A stretch of DNA of 64,000 bases from ZC4RG30 sp049841155 (GTDB lineage: Bacteria; Pseudomonadota; Gammaproteobacteria; Steroidobacterales; Steroidobacteraceae): the NCBI GenBank assembly GCA_049841155.1, contig JASGHI010000003.1, positions 620,001 to 684,000 on the forward strand, written 5' to 3'. The notes under the pieces were generated by a model, which did not search any database, was not told where the DNA came from, and saw only the letters and a program-made list of their open reading frames with translations. Below, piece after piece: positions 37,664 through 45,457 of the stretch (its first letter is position 1; each line of letters begins with the position of its first letter). The position numbers and the translations under genes are program-made.

Positions 37664-38797
37664 ATGGCCAAACTGTCAGACCGTCTGGGGCTGATGCTGC
37701 TGGGGCCGCTGGCCCATGAGCCGGCTGTGGTGCGTGAACGCATGCTGGCCACGGTGCTGCAGTCACGAACCTCGCTCATCATCACATCGAGCAGCCTGCT
37801 GCTGATCACACTGACGGCCGCACTGGTCAGCGGTGCGCGCTGGACCTGGGCGTGGGCGCTGTGCTCCAGCGTCATTGTCCTGTGGCGCCTTCTCTATCCG
37901 GTACTGGCCACGCGTCACGGGGCGACCACCCGCCTGGTCAACATCATGGTGGCCAGCGCCCTGCTGTTCGTCATCTTCGGCGTAGGCTGTGCGCTTGCGA
38001 TCCGCAGCCGCAATCTCGCGCTGGTCACGATGAGCCTAAGCGCCACGATAGGCATCGCCGCGGGGCTCTCGTCGCGCTGGGCCGCCGTGCCGCGCGCCGC
38101 CATCAGCACCATGACGCTGATCAGCCTGCCGCCCGTGGCTGCGCTTGTGACGCTGGGCGGTGCGCACCTGGTGGCGGCGTTCGCGACCGCGCTGGTCATC
38201 ACCTCCATCAGCGCATTCACGCTGCAGAATCACCGCAACCTGCTGGCCGGCATCAGCGCCGAAGAGCACAGCGCGCAACTGGCGCGCACCGACGCGCTGA
38301 CCGGGCTCCACAACCGCGCCGAGCTCACGCGGCGGCTGGAATCGGCCTGCGCGGCGTTGACTGCGGCACCGGCCTCGCGATTGCAGCGCTTTGCGCTGCT
38401 GTATCTGGACCTGGATGGATTCAAGTCGGTCAACGACGGCTTCGGGCACGCCGCGGGCGATTCCCTGCTGCGCAGCGTGGCCGACGGCCTGCGGGAGGTG
38501 GTAGGTCCGGACCATACCATCGCCCGCATCGGCGGCGATGAGTTCGTCGTACTGCTCCGGGAAGTCGGCGAGGCCGATGCCCGTACCATGGCCGACCGCA
38601 TCATCGACCGCATTACGCGTGATCACGTCCTCGCAGAGGAAGGACACCGGGTGCGCGTCGGCTGCAGCGTGGGCATGAGCCTTGCGCCGCTGCAGGGACG
38701 CGAGCCGGCGCTGCTCATGGCACGCGCCGATGCGGCGCTCTACGCCGTGAAGAACCAGGGCAAGGGCCAGTCGGGCCTGTGGCGGTCCCTGGGTTAG
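37664..38797 (+). CDS. Membrane-bound diguanylate cyclase (GGDEF domain)
   Basis: A 377-residue protein with five or six transmembrane segments (residues about 38-190), then a GGDEF domain. DALTGLHNRAEL marks the start of that domain, DLDGFKSVNDGFGHAAGD its metal and substrate region, and RIGGDEF the active site. It should make cyclic di-GMP. The RxxD inhibitory site normally found five residues before GGDEF reads VGPD, so product inhibition through a primary I-site is not expected. The membrane region resembles no named sensor I can recognise; the signal is unknown. Confidence 0.9.
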   Translation: MAKLSDRLGLMLLGPLAHEPAVVRERMLATVLQSRTSLIITSSSLLLITLTAALVSGARWTWAWALCSSVIVLWRLLYPVLATRHGATTRLVNIMVASALLFVIFGVGCALAIRSRNLALVTMSLSATIGIAAGLSSRWAAVPRAAISTMTLISLPPVAALVTLGGAHLVAAFATALVITSISAFTLQNHRNLLAGISAEEHSAQLARTDALTGLHNRAELTRRLESACAALTAAPASRLQRFALLYLDLDGFKSVNDGFGHAAGDSLLRSVADGLREVVGPDHTIARIGGDEFVVLLREVGEADARTMADRIIDRITRDHVLAEEGHRVRVGCSVGMSLAPLQGREPALLMARADAALYAVKNQGKGQSGLWRSLG

Positions 38798-38800
38798 CAG

Positions 38801-39694
38801 TCAGTAAACAACGCGCCTAACCTGCACGCCCTGCTCCGCGAGCTGTTCCTGCACGCTCTGCGGTCCGGCCAGGTGCCCGGCGCCCACGGCCACGAACACC
38901 GTGCCGGGCGTGGCCAGGCGCTGCACGATGTACTGCGCCCAGCGGTGATTGCGGTCGGTGAGCAGGATGCGCCGCGTCTGTTCGGCGTTGCGCGTCTCCT
39001 CCTGCAGCAGCTCGCCGGTGCGCTCGGGATCTCCGGCCGCCCAGCTGTCGACCAGCTCGCTTACCGTGGATACCGCCCCGGCGGGATCACCGAGCACCTC
39101 GATCAGTCCGTCGATCTGTTCCGATTCCGGTGTGCCGTCGATGAAGGCCATCTGCTCCTCGGGGGTTTCAAAGGCCGTGACCGGCTTGCCGGCCGCCTTC
39201 GCCGACTGCGTGAGCACGGCCTCGGCACCGCTCGCCGGATCAAGTCCCGAAGCGGCCGCAACCAGCTGCGCCAGCTGCAAGGACACGAACCAGGGCTTGA
39301 ACGGCTCCAGCTGCTCCACCGGCAGCCCAAGCCGCTGAGCCGCAGCGAGGAAGATCTTCCGCTGGCCATCGTTCATCTTGCTGGTGAGCGGGCGGCCCTG
39401 CGGATCGCGCGCCAGCTCCAGCACGTGCTGCGCCAGTGCCGCAACATCCTCCGGCAGCACTACTTCCATGCGCAGCTCTTCGGAAGATTCGAATGCCCTG
39501 GCAACCGCCGCGTTGAACCAGCCCATGTCCGGGCGCAGCAGGTGCACGGTGCCGAACAGCCAGATCGTCGTGTCCTCGTCCTGCACCACCCACAGCGCAG
39601 GACGGGCACCGACCCTCACGTCGGGCGCGGGAGCCGCAGGCGCCGGCAGGGCCAGCGCCGCGGAGGCCAGCAGCCCCCAGGTCAGGCGTTTCAT
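38801..39694 (-). CDS. TraB/GumN family protein
   Basis: A 297-residue exported protein. The signal peptide is MKRLTWGLLASAALALPAPAAPA. The domain carries the family marks TTIWLFGTVHLLRPDMGW near the start and VFVAVGAGHLAGPQSVQEQL near the end, each with conserved GxxH-type residues. TraB/GumN relatives include metal-dependent TIKI proteases in animals, but bacterial members are largely uncharacterised. Its ATG overlaps the phaC stop as ATGA (39691-39694), so it is translated with the PHA synthase genes. Confidence 0.85.
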   Translation of the reverse strand: MKRLTWGLLASAALALPAPAAPAPDVRVGARPALWVVQDEDTTIWLFGTVHLLRPDMGWFNAAVARAFESSEELRMEVVLPEDVAALAQHVLELARDPQGRPLTSKMNDGQRKIFLAAAQRLGLPVEQLEPFKPWFVSLQLAQLVAAASGLDPASGAEAVLTQSAKAAGKPVTAFETPEEQMAFIDGTPESEQIDGLIEVLGDPAGAVSTVSELVDSWAAGDPERTGELLQEETRNAEQTRRILLTDRNHRWAQYIVQRLATPGTVFVAVGAGHLAGPQSVQEQLAEQGVQVRRVVY

Positions 39695-40758
39695 GTGCCG
39701 GGCCGCGCTGCGAGCCACTGTGCGATGGCGGCGGGCACGGTGCCGCGCGCCCGGGAGCTGACGTACATGCCTATGTGACCCACCTCGACCGGCATCGCGG
39801 TGTAGTCGCGGCTGCCCACGTGCCGCGCCAGCGGCAGGCTCGCGCTCGGCGGCACGATGTGGTCCTGGGTCGCAAAGATGTTCAGCACCGGCTGGGTGAT
39901 GTCCTGCATTGACACCTTGCGCCCACCCAGCTCCAGCGTACCGGCGACCAGGCGATTCTCCTGATACAGCCATTTGACGAACTGCCGGAAAAATTCCGCC
40001 GGCAGCTCCGGGCTGTCGAAGATCCACTGCTCCATGCGCAGGAATTCGGCCACGCGAGCAGCCGACGCGCCGCCGCGCACCAGATCGACGTACTTCTGCT
40101 GCGTCAGGCGGAAGGGACGCAGGGCAAGGTAGGCATTGTTCAGCACCTGCCCGGACACATTGCCGTTGGCGACCATCAGGTCCACATCGATGCCCGACAC
40201 CCATCGAGACAGCAGGTTCTCCGGTGTCTTGAAATCCACCGGCGTGACCATCGTCACCAGGTTGCGCACCGCGCGGCCATGCAGCGCCGTGTAGCACAGG
40301 CTGAACGTGCCGCCCTGGCAGATGCCGAGCAGGTTCAGTGCCGGGATGCCATGGGTGGCGAGTATTTCGCGCACGGCAGCATCAAGATAGCCGTTGATGT
40401 AGTCCTCGAAGCGCAGATAGCGATCCGCGCCGTCGGGACACCCCCAGTCGATCAGGTACACATCCAGCCCCGCAGCGAGCAGACCGCGGATCAGGGACCG
40501 GTCCGGCGCCAGATCGAGAATGGTGGGACGGTTGACCAGCGCAAAGACCATCAGCACCGGCGGCAGTCCGGCAGGCCTCGCCGTGGCGCGGTAGCGGTAC
40601 AGGGCCACTTTGCCACTGCGCCATACCTCATCGCGCGGAGCATGATCATCGACCTGTGCGGCAGCCGCGCGCAGCGCCGGCAGCAGCTGAGCGGCATGGC
40701 GCGTGAATTCGGCCAGCTCCTCGGCCGCACGCGCCGCATCGAAGGCACCCGGATTCAT
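39691..40758 (-). CDS. phaC: Class III poly(3-hydroxyalkanoate) synthase catalytic subunit PhaC
   Basis: The 355-residue alpha/beta-hydrolase polymerises 3-hydroxyacyl-CoA with PhaE. The lipase-box-like nucleophile motif is GICQGG with Cys in place of Ser. The catalytic Asp lies in FATQDHIVPP and the His in VEVGHIGMYV. The short length and the adjacent phaE identify class III. It overlaps phaE upstream and traB downstream by ATGA. A second synthase of class I lies at 43649-45421. Confidence 0.95.
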   Translation of the reverse strand: MNPGAFDAARAAEELAEFTRHAAQLLPALRAAAAQVDDHAPRDEVWRSGKVALYRYRATARPAGLPPVLMVFALVNRPTILDLAPDRSLIRGLLAAGLDVYLIDWGCPDGADRYLRFEDYINGYLDAAVREILATHGIPALNLLGICQGGTFSLCYTALHGRAVRNLVTMVTPVDFKTPENLLSRWVSGIDVDLMVANGNVSGQVLNNAYLALRPFRLTQQKYVDLVRGGASAARVAEFLRMEQWIFDSPELPAEFFRQFVKWLYQENRLVAGTLELGGRKVSMQDITQPVLNIFATQDHIVPPSASLPLARHVGSRDYTAMPVEVGHIGMYVSSRARGTVPAAIAQWLAARPGT

Positions 40759-41522
40759 GGCCGGGACCTCTTGGCGCTGCCGCGGCGCGGCGCCGGGCGC
40801 GGCTTTTTCTCCGGCGGCCGCGCGCCCTCCAGCGCGCTGATCCGCTGGATCAGCGCATTGACCTCGGTGCGCGTCGGCAGGTCCAGGACACGAGCCCACT
40901 CCTCGATCTGCGAGCGCTGCTCCACCCGCAATGCGTTGAGCGTGTTGGTGAGCTCGGCCTGCGCCTGGCAGTAGTCCTCACGATGGGCGCGCGAGGCATA
41001 GGCTTCCTCGGCGCAATCGATCCAGGCGGCATACAGCGACGACAGCGCAGCCGCCGGATCCTGCGCGGCACGCGCAGCGAAACGCTGCATGGCGTCGCGG
41101 GCGATCTCGGCGCCGTGAGCCAGCATGCGCCCCTGCAGCTCCAGCGCCCGCGCCTGCAGCGCATTGAGCCGGCGCAAAGTCTCCACCTGGGCGTGGCCGG
41201 AAGGCACTCCGATCGTGCCGAGTTCGCGCAGGATGGCGAAGGGGTCGACCCCGGCCCCGCCGGCCTTCCCCTGCCAGGCGCTGAGACGGTCGAACAATGA
41301 CGATCCTCCCGAAGCACCCGCAGTAATCTCGGCGGCCATGCTCTGCATCAGTGCAATGTGCTGCTCGCAGGCCGCAATAAACTGCTGCAACGCTGCGCCA
41401 CCGGCACCCCCCGGCGGCGGCGCCATCTGGCCCATTGCCTGCCCCATGGGCCCCATCCCCATGAACGGCGCCCGGGTGAACAATGACCACCAGTCGGGCT
41501 GGCCCCCGAACGCAGAAGTCAT
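40755..41522 (-). CDS. phaE: Class III PHA synthase subunit PhaE
   Basis: PhaE is the regulatory partner required for activity of class III PhaC. The 255-residue protein is mainly helical (LRRLNALQARALELQGRML, RVEQRSQIEEWARVL). It shows the family pattern LYAAWIDCAEEAYAS and, near the C-terminus, LDLPTRTEVNALIQRISALE. The end is basic and Pro-rich. The N-terminus is Gly/Met/Pro-rich. It is first in the phaE-phaC-traB operon and divergent from phaR. Confidence 0.93.
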   Translation of the reverse strand: MTSAFGGQPDWWSLFTRAPFMGMGPMGQAMGQMAPPPGGAGGAALQQFIAACEQHIALMQSMAAEITAGASGGSSLFDRLSAWQGKAGGAGVDPFAILRELGTIGVPSGHAQVETLRRLNALQARALELQGRMLAHGAEIARDAMQRFAARAAQDPAAALSSLYAAWIDCAEEAYASRAHREDYCQAQAELTNTLNALRVEQRSQIEEWARVLDLPTRTEVNALIQRISALEGARPPEKKPRPAPRRGSAKRSRP

Positions 41523-41564
41523 GGCCCCACCCGCCCACCGGAACCGCTACAGGGATACGGCAGG

Positions 41565-41573
41565 TGCAGCGCA
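41565..41573. promoter_or_regulatory. Candidate PhaR site upstream of phaE
   Basis: TGCAGCGCA fits the TGC-N3-GCA pattern also found before phaR and the phasin gene. It lies about 43 bases upstream of the phaE start. PhaR proteins of other proteobacteria bind TGC-rich inverted repeats. Six fixed bases are short for a GC-rich genome, so chance occurrence is possible. Confidence 0.3.
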
Positions 41574-41697
41574 AAATAGAGGCACTGGCCAGCCCATGAA
41601 TTAGACGTAATCGGGATATTCACGGTACTCCCCTGATAGAGCATGCTTTTTCTTTAAGGGAAATGCGGGTAGTCGGGCAAATTTCCATCGTGCTACA

Positions 41698-41708
41698 TTG
41701 CACTGCAA
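41698..41708. promoter_or_regulatory. Candidate PhaR autoregulatory operator
   Basis: TTGCACTGCAA is an inverted repeat (TTGCA/TGCAA around C). It lies 24 bases before the phaR GTG and overlaps a possible -10 element TACATT (41694-41699). Its core TGCACTGCA is the exact reverse complement of the core before the phasin gene. Confidence 0.45.
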
Positions 41709-41732
41709 GAAGTTCCTGACAGAGCTGAGACA

Positions 41733-42239
41733 GTGACCGAACCACGTGTCATCAAGAAATACACCAATCGCCGCCTCTACGATGCGACGGCAAGCCGCCA
41801 CGTCACCCTCGAGGATCTGCGCAAACTGATCGTCGGCGGCGAAAAGATCAAGGTCGTGGACGACAAATCCGGCGAGGACCTGACCCGGCAGATACTGTTG
41901 CAGATCATCTCCGAGCAGGAGCAGTTCGGCACGCCGGTGCTGTCCACCGAGCTGCTCGAAGCCATCGTGCGCTTCTATGGCAACCCGGTGCAGGAAGTAT
42001 TCACGCGCTACATCGAGCAGAGCCTGGGCGGGATCATGCAGCAGCAACGCGTGATGCAGGACGAAATGGCACGCGCGCTGCAGACGCCGATGGCACCGCT
42101 GGCGGAGATGGCGCGGCAGAACATGCAGCTCTGGGCACAGATGCAGGCCTCGATGCTCTCCAGCGTGAACCCGCCGCAGCCGGCCGAGCCCGAGTCCGCC
42201 GACCGCCCCAAGAAATCCGACCGTTCCCACAAACGTTAA
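41733..42239 (+). CDS. phaR: Polyhydroxyalkanoate synthesis repressor PhaR
   Basis: PhaR is a DNA-binding repressor that also binds PHA granules and controls phasin production. The 168-residue protein starts with the PHB/PHA accumulation DNA-binding domain (VIKKYTNRRLYDATASRHVTL, LEDLRKLIVGGEKIKVVD). The following region (QILLQIISEQEQ, EAIVRFYGNPVQEVF) is also typical. The C-terminus is Gln/Met-rich, then charged. The start is a GTG at 41733. It is divergent from phaE and followed by the reductase after 17 bases. Candidate binding sites are listed separately. Confidence 0.95.
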   Translation: MTEPRVIKKYTNRRLYDATASRHVTLEDLRKLIVGGEKIKVVDDKSGEDLTRQILLQIISEQEQFGTPVLSTELLEAIVRFYGNPVQEVFTRYIEQSLGGIMQQQRVMQDEMARALQTPMAPLAEMARQNMQLWAQMQASMLSSVNPPQPAEPESADRPKKSDRSHKR

Positions 42240-42256
42240 CTGCCGAGAGTGATCGC

Positions 42257-43018
42257 ATGCATCTGACTGGTTGTACTACTGTCGTCACTGGCGCCGCCCG
42301 CGGCCTGGGCCGCGCAATCGCCCTGCGTTTTGCCAAGGAGGGTTCGAACCTCGCGCTGATCGATCTGCGCCTGGAAGATCTGGCCGAAACCCAATCGCTG
42401 GCACGGGCACATGGCGTCGAGGCCCGCACCTACGCCGCCAATGTCGCGAACGAAGCGGCCGTGTGCGCCGTGATGGAAAAGATCGTCGCCGATTCCGGCC
42501 GTCTCGACGTGCTCGTGAACAACGCCGGCATCGTCAAGGACGCCATGCTCGTCAAGGTCAAGGATGGGCAGGTCGTCGACAAGCTGTCGCTGGCCAACTG
42601 GCAGGCCGTCATCGACGTGAACCTCACGGGCGTGTTCCTGTGCGGCCGCGAGGCGGCCACGCACATGGTCAAGCTGGGCCACGGCGGCGTGATCATCAAC
42701 ATCTCTAGCGTCTCGCGTCACGGCAACATGGGCCAGACCAACTACAGCGCGGCCAAAGCCGGCGTCGAATCCATGGCTGTCGTGTGGGCCAAGGAGCTGG
42801 CGCGTTACGGCATCCGTGCCGGCGCCATTGCGCCGGGCTACTCCCGCACCGACATCCTCTCTTCCATGAAACCCGAGCTGCTGGAGCGCATCGTCGCACC
42901 GGTACCCGTGCGGCGTCTGGGTGAACCGGAGGAGATCGCCGAGGCAGCGCTGTTCATTGCACGCAACGATTTCTTCACTGCCCGGTGCCTGGACCTGGAT
43001 GGCGGCCTGCGCATCTAG
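42257..43018 (+). CDS. FabG-like SDR, probable acetoacetyl-CoA / 3-oxoacyl reductase
   Basis: A 253-residue classical short-chain dehydrogenase. TGAARGLGRAIA is the cofactor motif, NNAG the structural motif, and the catalytic Ser-Tyr-Lys occurs in NISSVSRHG and YSAAK. The DLDGGLRI end is typical. Being in the PHA locus, it most likely supplies (R)-3-hydroxyacyl-CoA for the synthases, as PhaB does; this is inference from context. An insert around DAMLVKVKDGQVVDKLS is characteristic of a FabG subgroup. It follows phaR closely. Confidence 0.85.
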   Translation: MHLTGCTTVVTGAARGLGRAIALRFAKEGSNLALIDLRLEDLAETQSLARAHGVEARTYAANVANEAAVCAVMEKIVADSGRLDVLVNNAGIVKDAMLVKVKDGQVVDKLSLANWQAVIDVNLTGVFLCGREAATHMVKLGHGGVIINISSVSRHGNMGQTNYSAAKAGVESMAVVWAKELARYGIRAGAIAPGYSRTDILSSMKPELLERIVAPVPVRRLGEPEEIAEAALFIARNDFFTARCLDLDGGLRI

Positions 43019-43073
43019 GATCTGTATGCGTTGCGTTACAAGAATCGTGAATACGCCTATAAAAATAATAAAA

Positions 43074-43095
43074 TATCTTATAAATCAATAAGATA
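43074..43095. promoter_or_regulatory. AT-rich perfect inverted repeat upstream of phasin
   Basis: TATCTTAT-AAATCA-ATAAGATA forms perfect 8-base arms with a 6-base spacer, inside an unusually AT-rich patch (43055-43100). It lies about 30 bases upstream of the candidate PhaR site. It could be an operator, an UP-like element, or a terminator hairpin for the upstream reductase gene. Confidence 0.5.
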
Positions 43096-43123
43096 AAAAA
43101 TTACTGTCGAGGCAAAATTTTTC

Positions 43124-43140
43124 TTGTGCAGTGCATACAA
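43124..43140. promoter_or_regulatory. Candidate PhaR operator in the phasin promoter
   Basis: TTGTGCAGTGCATACAA is an imperfect dyad with core TGCAGTGCA, identical on the opposite strand to the core before phaR. It overlaps a possible -35 (TTGTGC) and lies just before a possible -10 (TAGGAT, 43148-43153), so a bound repressor would block RNA polymerase. Confidence 0.5.
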
Positions 43141-43149
43141 AATGCGCTA

Positions 43150-43179
43150 GGATACGTCCACCTGATCGATGACGTATCC
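43150..43179. promoter_or_regulatory. Perfect 9-base inverted repeat at the phasin transcription start region
   Basis: GGATACGTC and GACGTATCC are exact inverted copies separated by 12 bases. The left arm overlaps the possible -10 element and the right arm ends 8 bases before the AAGGAG ribosome-binding site (43188-43193). It may be an operator or, if transcription starts further upstream, a 5'-UTR hairpin. Confidence 0.5.
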
Positions 43180-43200
43180 CCGCACCCAAGGAGCAATGAC

Positions 43201-43560
43201 ATGAACGACAAATTCGACGTGAACAGCTGGCTGAAGATCTACCGTGACGCGTTCGCCCCCGCGCAGCGCGCGCAGGCCGAAGGCCTCAAGGCTTTCGAGC
43301 GTCTGGCCCGCCACCAGTACGCCGTTGCCGGCGACTATCTCGAGTTCTCGCTGCACGCGGCCAAGGTCGCGCTGGCCGCGAAGCCCGGTGACGACATCAC
43401 GGCCGTGCAGCGCGAGCTGGGCGCCGAGCTCAGCACCAAGCTGCAGAAGCGCGCCGAGGAACTGGCCACCATCGCCACCGAGGTCCAGACCTCGCTGACG
43501 AACGTGCTGACCGAAGCGGCGGACACCGTCACGACGGCCACGAAGAAGAAGGTTGCCTGA
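43201..43560 (+). CDS. Phasin family protein
   Basis: Phasins coat PHA granules. The 119-residue protein is all-helical and amphipathic, with the phasin pattern NSWLKIYRDAFAPAQRAQAEGLKAFERLARHQ split over two helices and a Lys/Ala-rich end (ATKKKVA). The start at 43201 has AAGGAG 7 bases upstream; an earlier ATG at 43196 is out of frame. Its own promoter region holds three dyads, including a likely PhaR site. A strong hairpin follows the gene. Codon use is strongly biased to GC-ending codons, in keeping with an abundant protein. Confidence 0.9.
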   Translation: MNDKFDVNSWLKIYRDAFAPAQRAQAEGLKAFERLARHQYAVAGDYLEFSLHAAKVALAAKPGDDITAVQRELGAELSTKLQKRAEELATIATEVQTSLTNVLTEAADTVTTATKKKVA

Positions 43561-43596
43561 TCGAACCGGCAACGCTGACTGAAGCTGAGTAATATT

Positions 43597-43624
43597 GGGC
43601 CGGAGCGGGCAACCGCCCCGGCCC
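43597..43624 (+). terminator. Strong hairpin between phasin and class I phaC
   Basis: GGGCCGG-A-GCGG, loop GCAA, CCGC-C-CCGGCCC forms an 11-base-pair stem with one A/C mismatch and a GNRA-type loop. ATTTCATT follows, a weak U tract. It could end most phasin transcripts while letting some continue into phaC, or protect the phasin mRNA 3' end. Confidence 0.7.
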
Positions 43625-43648
43625 ATTTCATTCCGGAGTATCCCCCAA

Positions 43649-45421
43649 GTGAGCACCGCCCGGCCCAAGCGCAATGATTCGACGCAGCCCCAGACAGAAC
43701 CTTCTCCTGCCCCGGAGGGCGAGGCGCAGGAGCTGCATCGGGAACTCCGTGCACGTCTGGCCGCATTGACCGGCGGTCTTGCCCCTGAGGAATACACCCA
43801 GGCCTGGTGGGACTGGTTCCTGGGTCTCACGCGCGCGCCTGACCGCAGCGCGGCGCTCGCCGGCAGCGCCTTCGACAAGGCCATGGACAGCTGGCTGTTT
43901 GCCGTGTGCCCCGACGAAGCCAAGAAAAGCTCCGCGCCTGATCCGCGCTTCGCGCATGAGGCCTGGCAGGTGTGGCCGTTCAATGTCTATGCCCGCGCCT
44001 ATTCGAACTGGGATGCATGGTGGAAAGAGGCCCTTGCCGCCCCTGCGGACATGCCGGCTCGCAGCGCCCAGCTGATGGAATTCGTCGGCCGCCAGGCGGC
44101 CAACGCCCTGTCGCCGGCGAACTACCTTGCAACCAACCCCGAGCTGCTTGAAATCACCCGTGCAGAGGCCGGACAGAATCTGGTGCGTGGCTTCGGCAAC
44201 TTCGTCGAGGACCTCACCCGGCTCGTGGAAGACCGGCCACCGGCCGGCACCGAGGAATTCGCCGTCGGCGAACGCGTCGCGGTCACGCCCGGCAAGGTGA
44301 TCCTGCGCAACCGCCTGATCGAGCTGATCCAGTACACACCGCAGACTGCGCAGGTACAGGCCGAACCCATACTGATCACGCCGGCCTGGATCATGAAGTA
44401 CTACGTGCTCGACCTGTCGCCGCACAATTCACTGGTGCGTTATCTCGTCGAGCGTGGACATACCGTGTTCCTCATCTCGTGGAAGAACCCCACCGAGGCG
44501 GACCGCGAACTGGGCATGGATGACTACGTGCGCGAAGGCTTCATGGAGGCGCTCGACGCCGTCACCACCGTCGTGCCAAAGCGCAAGGTGCATGCACTGG
44601 GCTACTGCATCGGCGGCACCCTGCTGAGCATCGCTGCCGCGTCGCTGGCCCAGGCCGGCGACAAGCGCCTTGCCTCGCTGACCCTGCTGGCTGCGCAGAC
44701 GGATTTCTCCGAGCCTGGCGAGCTGTCGCTGTTCATCAGCCCGCAGCAGCTCGACATGCTGGAAGCCGTGATGAACCGAGCCGGAGTTCTGGACAGCAAG
44801 CGCATGGCGGCCGCGTTCTCGCTGCTGCGTTCCCAGGACCTGCTGTGGTCACCATCGGTGAAGAAATACGTGCGCGGCGAGGCCGATCGCCCCAATGATC
44901 TCATGTCCTGGAACGCCGACGGCACGCGGATGCCGTGGCGCATGCACACCGAATACCTCACGCGCCTGTACCTCAACAACGAACTCGCCAAGGGCCAGTT
45001 CACGTTCGCCGGCCAGAATATCGACCTGGCACGCATCACGCTGCCCATGTTCGTGCTCGGCACCGAGACCGATCACGTTGCACCCTGGCAGTCGGTCTAC
45101 AAGGTGCGCTCGCTGACCCGTTCCAGCGACTACACCTTCCTGCTGACCAGTGGCGGCCACAACGCCGGCATCGTCACCGGCGCGCAGCATCCGCGGCGCC
45201 GCTACCGCATGCACACCTGGCACGATGCAGCCACCCTGCTGCCACCGGACAAATGGTTGAGCACGACGCCGGTCGAACAGGGCGCGTGGTGGCCGGCGTG
45301 GGACCGCTGGCTGACCGAACACTCCAGCAAGAAGCTGGTTGCGCCGCCGCCGACCGGCAATGCCAGCGCCGGCTATGCGCCGCTGGGCGCGGCACCGGGA
45401 GAGTACGTACGGGCGCGCTAA
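43649..45421 (+). CDS. phaC: Class I poly(3-hydroxyalkanoate) synthase PhaC
   Basis: A 590-residue synthase that acts without PhaE. The N-terminal PhaC_N domain includes WPFNVYARAYSNWDAWW. The nucleophile motif is LGYCIGGTLL with Cys, Asp lies in LGTETDHVAPW and His in TSGGHNAGIV. The GTG start at 43649 has GGAG 12 bases upstream; the open frame before it is the phasin terminator region. Length and N-terminal domain separate it from the class III enzyme at 39691-40758, so the genome carries both synthase types in one locus. The C-terminal tail (NASAGYAPLGAAPGEYV) is usual for the class. Confidence 0.94.
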   Translation: MSTARPKRNDSTQPQTEPSPAPEGEAQELHRELRARLAALTGGLAPEEYTQAWWDWFLGLTRAPDRSAALAGSAFDKAMDSWLFAVCPDEAKKSSAPDPRFAHEAWQVWPFNVYARAYSNWDAWWKEALAAPADMPARSAQLMEFVGRQAANALSPANYLATNPELLEITRAEAGQNLVRGFGNFVEDLTRLVEDRPPAGTEEFAVGERVAVTPGKVILRNRLIELIQYTPQTAQVQAEPILITPAWIMKYYVLDLSPHNSLVRYLVERGHTVFLISWKNPTEADRELGMDDYVREGFMEALDAVTTVVPKRKVHALGYCIGGTLLSIAAASLAQAGDKRLASLTLLAAQTDFSEPGELSLFISPQQLDMLEAVMNRAGVLDSKRMAAAFSLLRSQDLLWSPSVKKYVRGEADRPNDLMSWNADGTRMPWRMHTEYLTRLYLNNELAKGQFTFAGQNIDLARITLPMFVLGTETDHVAPWQSVYKVRSLTRSSDYTFLLTSGGHNAGIVTGAQHPRRRYRMHTWHDAATLLPPDKWLSTTPVEQGAWWPAWDRWLTEHSSKKLVAPPPTGNASAGYAPLGAAPGEYVRAR

Positions 45422-45457
45422 ACCGCATGGATGGACGCGGGCTGTCCCGCTGAACCG

